Source: Sedimentibacter sp. SX930
GTDB taxonomy: Bacteria; Bacillota; Bacilli; Lactobacillales; Aerococcaceae
Direction of reading: 5' to 3'
NCBI GenBank assembly: GCA_002155105.1
Contig: MUZD01000008.1
Location: forward strand, 1 to 64,000
Length of the DNA: 64,000 bases
Part shown: positions 60,439 through 64,000 of the stretch, in pieces
Layout of the letters: every line of letters starts with the position of its first letter
How positions within the stretch are numbered: position 1 is the first letter of the stretch
Notes under the pieces: model-generated
What the model was told of the DNA's origin: nothing
What the model saw: the letters and a program-made list of their open reading frames with translations, nothing else
The model's database searches: none
Translations under genes and position numbers: made by a program

Positions 60439-61089
60439 TTAAACTCTCACACCGGTAAGAATGTATTCTTCCAACTCTTGTGGATCTTTGACTATTTTTG
60501 TTGGCTGATATGGTTGGATGAAAGCAGTTGTTTTTTCGGACCAGCCAACAAAAATGCTTGTGACGCCCGCATTATTGCCTGCGACTATATCGTGGTGATT
60601 GTCCCCGACCATTACGCTGGTTTCCCTTTCGGCGTCCAGACGATCCATAGCCAGGAAGAGTGACTCCGGATCAGGTTTCGGTTGCGAAAAATCGCCTGAT
60701 CCGAGGATTGTATCAAAATAATCCGTGATGCCGAGGATAGCGATACCCCGTTTCAGCACATCGCTGCGCTTCGTCGATACGACGCCCAAGCGCAGGCCTT
60801 CCTGTTTGAGATTCTCAAGCACTTCTTTGATACCAGGGAACATGCCGATCATTTCATCATGCTTCTCCAGCATCACTTCCCGGTAGCGGGCGACCAGTTC
60901 ATCCTGTCGGCTATGATCAAGATTCCCGTATATTTCCTCTAAACTGGGGCCGTTGAATTGGGCCATTTCCTCTTTTTTGAACCGGCCCGGAAAATTTTCC
61001 TCCATGACGACGAAGTGGCTTTCGCTGATGAGCCGGTTCGTATCGGCGATAGTGCCGTCAAAATCAAATAATACCGTTTTAAAATTCAT
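60439..61089 (-). CDS. ppaX: Pyrophosphatase PpaX (HAD superfamily)
   Basis: 216 residues from the ATG at 61089, the B. subtilis PpaX length; the frame is open much further upstream, over the end of lgt, but that is not coding. HAD motif [14 protein letters not shown] (Asp nucleophile, about 9-11), motif II VVSTKRS, and motif [20 protein letters not shown]. PpaX hydrolyses pyrophosphate released by HprK/P when it dephosphorylates HPr-Ser-P, consistent with the hprK gene two genes upstream. 7 bp after lgt. Ribosome site is within the lgt end (AAAGGAAG). Confidence 0.88.
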   Translation of the reverse strand: MNFKTVLFDFDGTIADTNRLISESHFVVMEENFPGRFKKEEMAQFNGPSLEEIYGNLDHSRQDELVARYREVMLEKHDEMIGMFPGIKEVLENLKQEGLRLGVVSTKRSDVLKRGIAILGITDYFDTILGSGDFSQPKPDPESLFLAMDRLDAERETSVMVGDNHHDIVAGNNAGVTSIFVGWSEKTTAFIQPYQPTKIVKDPQELEEYILTGVRV

Positions 61090-61096
61090 GCCTTTA

Positions 61097-61933
61097 TTAT
61101 GCTTCCTTTCTGGTGATGTTCGTGTAAAAGGGATCAGGCGGATAATTGTTTCTGCGTCTGTAAGCCCAGACTCCCATCGCTCCGAGGAACAGCAGGATGG
61201 ACAGCGCCTGTGAAACCCGGATAGGCCCGAAAAGATACAGACTGTCCGTGCGCATACCTTCGATGAAGAAGCGGCCGAACGAGTACCACATGACATAAGT
61301 GAACATCACTTCACCGACACGCAACAGCTGTTCTTTTCTGCGCAGGAACAGAATCAGCACAAAACCGGCCAACGACCAGAGTGATTCGTACAAGAAGGTC
61401 GGATGGTAATAAATCCCGTTTATGTTCATCTGCTCAATGATGAATTCCGGCAAGAATAGTTTTTCCAAAAAGGCGCGGCTCACTTCCCCGCCATGCGCTT
61501 CCTGGTTCATGAAATTCCCCCATCTGCCGATGGATTGAGCAATCAGCACTGCGGGTGCCAAGATATCCAATATCAATGCAAAAGAAATCCCTTTTCGTTT
61601 CGTATACCAATAAATCGTCAAAATGCCGGCTATCAATGCCCCGTAGATAGCGATGCCACCATTCCAGATCTGAATGATTTCGCCTGGGTTCTGCAAATAA
61701 TAATCCAACTCAAACAATACATAGTAAATGCGGGCGCCGATGATCCCGATCGGTATCGTCCAGAACATCATATCGACAATGAAATCCGGATCCAACCCTT
61801 TTTTGTCGGCCTCTTTCGTCGCCAATGTCATGGCAATGAGGATGCCTGCCGCGATGATGACACCGTACCAACGGATTTCCAACCCACCGAACGATAAAGC
61901 GACGGGGTTCAATGCGGCTATCAAATTATTCAT
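61097..61933 (-). CDS. lgt: Prolipoprotein diacylglyceryl transferase
   Basis: 278 residues, about seven membrane helices. IRWYGVIIAAGILIAM start, GIIGARIYYVLFE, and the Lgt signature GRWGNFMNQEAHGG (about 145-158), then HPTFLYESLW and the RTDSLYLFGPIRVSQ end. Transfers diacylglyceryl to the lipobox Cys; substrates in this window include CamS, LivJ, OpuCC, the VanY-type and the thioredoxin-like lipoproteins. 22 bp after hprK. Confidence 0.95.
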   Translation of the reverse strand: MNNLIAALNPVALSFGGLEIRWYGVIIAAGILIAMTLATKEADKKGLDPDFIVDMMFWTIPIGIIGARIYYVLFELDYYLQNPGEIIQIWNGGIAIYGALIAGILTIYWYTKRKGISFALILDILAPAVLIAQSIGRWGNFMNQEAHGGEVSRAFLEKLFLPEFIIEQMNINGIYYHPTFLYESLWSLAGFVLILFLRRKEQLLRVGEVMFTYVMWYSFGRFFIEGMRTDSLYLFGPIRVSQALSILLFLGAMGVWAYRRRNNYPPDPFYTNITRKEA

Positions 61934-61955
61934 TTATCTGCTCCTTCGGTTATGC

Positions 61956-62894
61956 CTAATCATTTTTTTGGGCGTTCTCTTTTATCAATACTTCCAAATT
62001 TCTTTCGAAAGTCTCTGCGGCATTGTAGCCCATGGTTTTCGCACGGAAATTCATGGCCGCCACTTCGATGATGATGGCAAGATTTCGCCCTGTCTTTACC
62101 GGAATCGTGATTTTAGGGATGCCGACATCCAGAATGTTCACGATTTCCTCCGTGCTGCCCAGACGTTCAAACTTCTTGTCTTTGCTCCAAAGCTCCAGGT
62201 TAACGATCAGATTGACTTCATTGGTCTGTTTGACTGCGCCTGCCCCGAACAGCGTCATCACATCGATGATGCCGATTCCGCGGATTTCGATCAGATGGCG
62301 AAGGATGCCCGGCGCCTCACCGATCAGCGTATTTTCATCATGCTGGTACAGATCGACGCGATCGTCAGCAACCAGACGGTGTCCTTTTTGGATCAATTCC
62401 AAAGCCGTTTCCGACTTCCCGACACCGCTGTCCCCTGTGATCATGACACCCATTCCAAATACGTCAACGAAAACCCCGTGCATCGAAACCCGTTCCGCCA
62501 ACTTGCCTTCAAGGAAATTGGTGATGTTACTGGATACTCTTGTCGTTCTGGATTGTGCCGAAAGAATCGGTATGCCGGCTTCCTGAGCGGCTTTCGTCAA
62601 TTCTGCAGGCGCCTGCAGCTTGCGTCCGATTACGAAGCAAGGCGTCTCTTTACTGCAAAGGCGCCTCATGACGATCAGTCGCTCTTCGGCGGTCATCCTC
62701 TCGATGAATGTCAATTCCGTTTTCCCCAACAATTGGATGCGGGCCGACGGGTAGAAATTAAAGAAACCTGTCAACTCGACGCCGGGTCTGGAGATTTCGC
62801 TGGTGGTGATTTTGTTTCCCAAAAATTCTTCTCCGCTCAGTACAATATAACCTGAAGAATCCACTAATTCCTTTACAGTGACTGTATTCGCCAT
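61956..62894 (-). CDS. hprK: HPr kinase/phosphorylase
   Basis: 312 residues from the ATG at 62894 with GAGGG upstream; an in-frame start seven codons earlier has no site. N-terminal half (about 1-130) and a kinase domain with Walker A GDSGVGKSETALELI (about 154-168), DRVDLYQHDENTL, and the HprK signature IEIRGIGIIDVMTLFGAGAV (about 200-220). Phosphorylates HPr on Ser46 for CcpA-dependent catabolite control, dephosphorylates it in the reverse mode. Start of the hprK-lgt-ppaX-gpsA-galU string. Regulates via CcpA the kind of cre site seen at glpK. Confidence 0.95.
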   Translation of the reverse strand: MANTVTVKELVDSSGYIVLSGEEFLGNKITTSEISRPGVELTGFFNFYPSARIQLLGKTELTFIERMTAEERLIVMRRLCSKETPCFVIGRKLQAPAELTKAAQEAGIPILSAQSRTTRVSSNITNFLEGKLAERVSMHGVFVDVFGMGVMITGDSGVGKSETALELIQKGHRLVADDRVDLYQHDENTLIGEAPGILRHLIEIRGIGIIDVMTLFGAGAVKQTNEVNLIVNLELWSKDKKFERLGSTEEIVNILDVGIPKITIPVKTGRNLAIIIEVAAMNFRAKTMGYNAAETFERNLEVLIKENAQKND

Positions 62895-63046
62895 TCTTAT
62901 CCCTCGCTCTATCATATAATTTCCTGTCCCAGATTGGGCAGGATTTTTTTACATTTTCATCTTGCCGCAAACAATGATCTTATCGCTTGTGGTTTATTGT
63001 ATTCCTATCCATCATAACATTTTATAGGTGCATACGAAAGAACAAA

Positions 63047-63078
63047 AAGGCAGCTGAAACAATCGTTTCAACTGCCTT
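63047..63078 (-). terminator. Intrinsic terminator after the yvlD-like gene
   Basis: AAGGCAGCTGAAAC pairs with GTTTCAACTGCCTT, loop four bases; an A5 run on the plus-strand left gives U residues. It separates the stress set from hprK. Confidence 0.85.
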
Positions 63079-63123
63079 ACTTTATGTTATTTGGTGTCGA
63101 GCGCCGCAGAGGAACCCTGTTGG

Positions 63124-63468
63124 TTAATGCGATTCGTCCCTGCTCAGGAACATATGCACGACTGACATGATCAAAGCCACCAGGAATGCCGTGCCATAGC
63201 TTGTGAAGTGGAATCCGGGACCCACCAGCCAAGAAGTCAGATACAGCATGAAGCCATTGATGACAAAGCTGAACAAACCGAACGTCAGGATCGTGATCGG
63301 GAACGAGAGAATCGAAAGCACCGGTTTGATCAAAAAGTTGACGATGCCCAAGATGATGCTGGCCCAGAATGCCGTCCAAAGGCTATGCACATAGAATGAA
63401 GGTGCCATGAAATAAGCCAAAGCGATGAACACTAGCGAGTTGACCGCCGCTTTTTTCCAAAATCCCAT
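63124..63468 (-). CDS. Phage-holin-family-4/YvlD-type membrane protein
   Basis: 114 residues with four hydrophobic helices: AAVNSLVFIALAYFMAP, LWTAFWASIILGIVNFLIKPVLSILSFPI, ILTFGLFSFVINGFMLYLTSWLVG and YGTAFLVALIMSVVHMFL. The NFLIKPVLSILSFPITILTFGLF motif is that of the YvlD/holin_4 family, membrane proteins of unknown role that often sit beside PspC genes. The first base of the start overlaps the pspC stop (TGATG). Confidence 0.85.
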   Translation of the reverse strand: MGFWKKAAVNSLVFIALAYFMAPSFYVHSLWTAFWASIILGIVNFLIKPVLSILSFPITILTFGLFSFVINGFMLYLTSWLVGPGFHFTSYGTAFLVALIMSVVHMFLSRDESH

Positions 63469-63785
63469 CAGAAATCACTCCAGTCGTCCTCTTCTTGTTT
63501 GTCCACTGGTTTTGCTTCTTTTACTGGTCTTGAAGCGTCGGAACTGCGGCGGGAAGATGAAGACCCGTAAGTTCCGCCGAATGATTGGCCGCTGTCGCTT
63601 CGGCCCGGTTCAGGCATCAGTATAGCCATCAGGATGTACAGCAATACGGGTGATCCGACCCCCGCAAATACGGAAATCAGAAATATCACACGCACAATCG
63701 TCGAATCGATGCCGAAGTATTCGGAAATACCTCCCAGAACACCGCTGACTTGTCTGTCTGTAGCAGATTTAGTTAATTTTTTCAT
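63468..63785 (-). CDS. PspC-domain protein (YvlC-like)
   Basis: 105 residues. PspC domain about 1-60: KKLTKSATDRQVSGVLGGISEYFGIDSTIVRVIFLISVFAGVGSPVLLYILMAILMP with one membrane segment; then a Ser/Gly-rich tail and acidic EEDDWSDF end. PspC proteins respond to membrane stress in Gram-positives (LiaR/YvlC-type). AAGGAGAG ribosome site. Middle of a yvlB-yvlC-yvlD order. Confidence 0.88.
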   Translation of the reverse strand: MKKLTKSATDRQVSGVLGGISEYFGIDSTIVRVIFLISVFAGVGSPVLLYILMAILMPEPGRSDSGQSFGGTYGSSSSRRSSDASRPVKEAKPVDKQEEDDWSDF

Positions 63786-63826
63786 GTTCGTTCTCTCCTT
63801 ATGTGTGCCATTTATTGTCGCTATTT

Positions 63827-64000
63827 TTAGTTATTTTTTAAGAATATGTTTCCTGTTGTTGTCTTTAATTCTACCATAACCGGCGCTTCCTCGTCCATTC
63901 GTCTGAATTCCAAGTACTTGTTTGTATGTTCATTTTTTTGGCGGATAATTTCGATGTTTTCCATCCGGTTCATGATTTTCCCCAAAGAACTGCTGGCTTT
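63827..64000 (-). CDS. DUF4097/YvlB-like protein, C-terminal fragment cut by window edge
   Basis: 57 residues visible, entering from the right edge and ending at TAA (63827-63829): KASSSLGKIMNRMENIEI..., then VMVELKTTTGNIFLKNN. The short beta-strand ending resembles the tail of DUF4097/YvlB proteins, and the position before pspC and yvlD matches the yvlABCD order of B. subtilis. Most of the gene is outside the window, so the assignment rests mainly on position. Confidence 0.55.
   Translation of the reverse strand, partial: KASSSLGKIMNRMENIEIIRQKNEHTNKYLEFRRMDEEAPVMVELKTTTGNIFLKNN

Noticed and set aside
60439-61296. Longer PpaX reading starting inside lgt
   Set aside because: The first 69 residues overlap the end of lgt and lack family similarity; the HAD motif begins right after the ATG at 61089.

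Overview
The window reads as chromosome of a low-to-mid GC Gram-positive bacterium of the order Lactobacillales. The best fit is Carnobacteriaceae, for example Trichococcus or Carnobacterium. This is inferred from gene content and order: pcrA-ligA-camS-gatCAB, rapZ-yvcK-whiA, hprK-lgt-ppaX-gpsA-galU-trxB-pgcA, an LtaS-type lipoteichoic acid synthase, strong AGGAGG ribosome binding sites, and a CodY-like box and a cre-like box. No 16S or other species-level marker is present, so the genus is a guess. Most genes are on the minus strand.

Left accessory part (1-8500). An IS transposase end cuts a short-chain dehydrogenase gene. A diguanylate cyclase, a VOC protein and an isochorismatase-type hydrolase follow. 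Next is a patch that looks like an integration hot spot at the 3' end of the rRNA methyltransferase gene rlmCD: two broken 3'-end copies of rlmCD-like genes, 10-bp direct repeats and an AT-rich orphan gene. After rlmCD come a second VOC protein, a thioredoxin-like lipoprotein and a DgkB-type lipid kinase.

Housekeeping block 1 (8500-20750, read right to left) is an ATP-grasp/GntR pair, then pcrA, ligA, camS, gatC, gatA, gatB. A TnpB element (IS200/IS605 type) sits exactly between gatA and gatB. Wall enzymes (a glucosaminidase and a VanY-like carboxypeptidase) and an orphan DNA-binding-like protein lie at 21000-23200. A branched-chain amino acid ABC operon (livJ-H-M-G-F) with a CBS/ACT-domain gene at its end fills 23500-28900, with a CodY-like box upstream.

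The middle (29000-44000) holds an aromatic acid exporter-type membrane protein, a 1275-residue FtsX-like permease with a very long coiled coil plus its ATPase, a nitroreductase, a YhiN-type flavoprotein, a RlmI-type methyltransferase with VanZ, LTA synthase, a two-component system and a short SSB. The right part (44000-64000) is whiA-yvcK-rapZ, glpK, the opuC osmolyte ABC operon, asnB, azoR, and then pgcA-trxB-galU-gpsA-ppaX-lgt-hprK and a yvlBCD-like envelope stress set.

The most novel signal is a pair of about 104-nt structured elements lying exactly 7 bp after the stop codons of gatB and acuB. They share conserved core sequence and show compensatory base-pair changes in several stems, and each is followed by a strong intrinsic terminator. 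Also notable are a third, larger hairpin-rich element after the rlmI-like gene, a 51-bp-period array of near-palindromes beside the first element, and the TnpB insertion that separates gatB from what looks like its original ribosome binding site.
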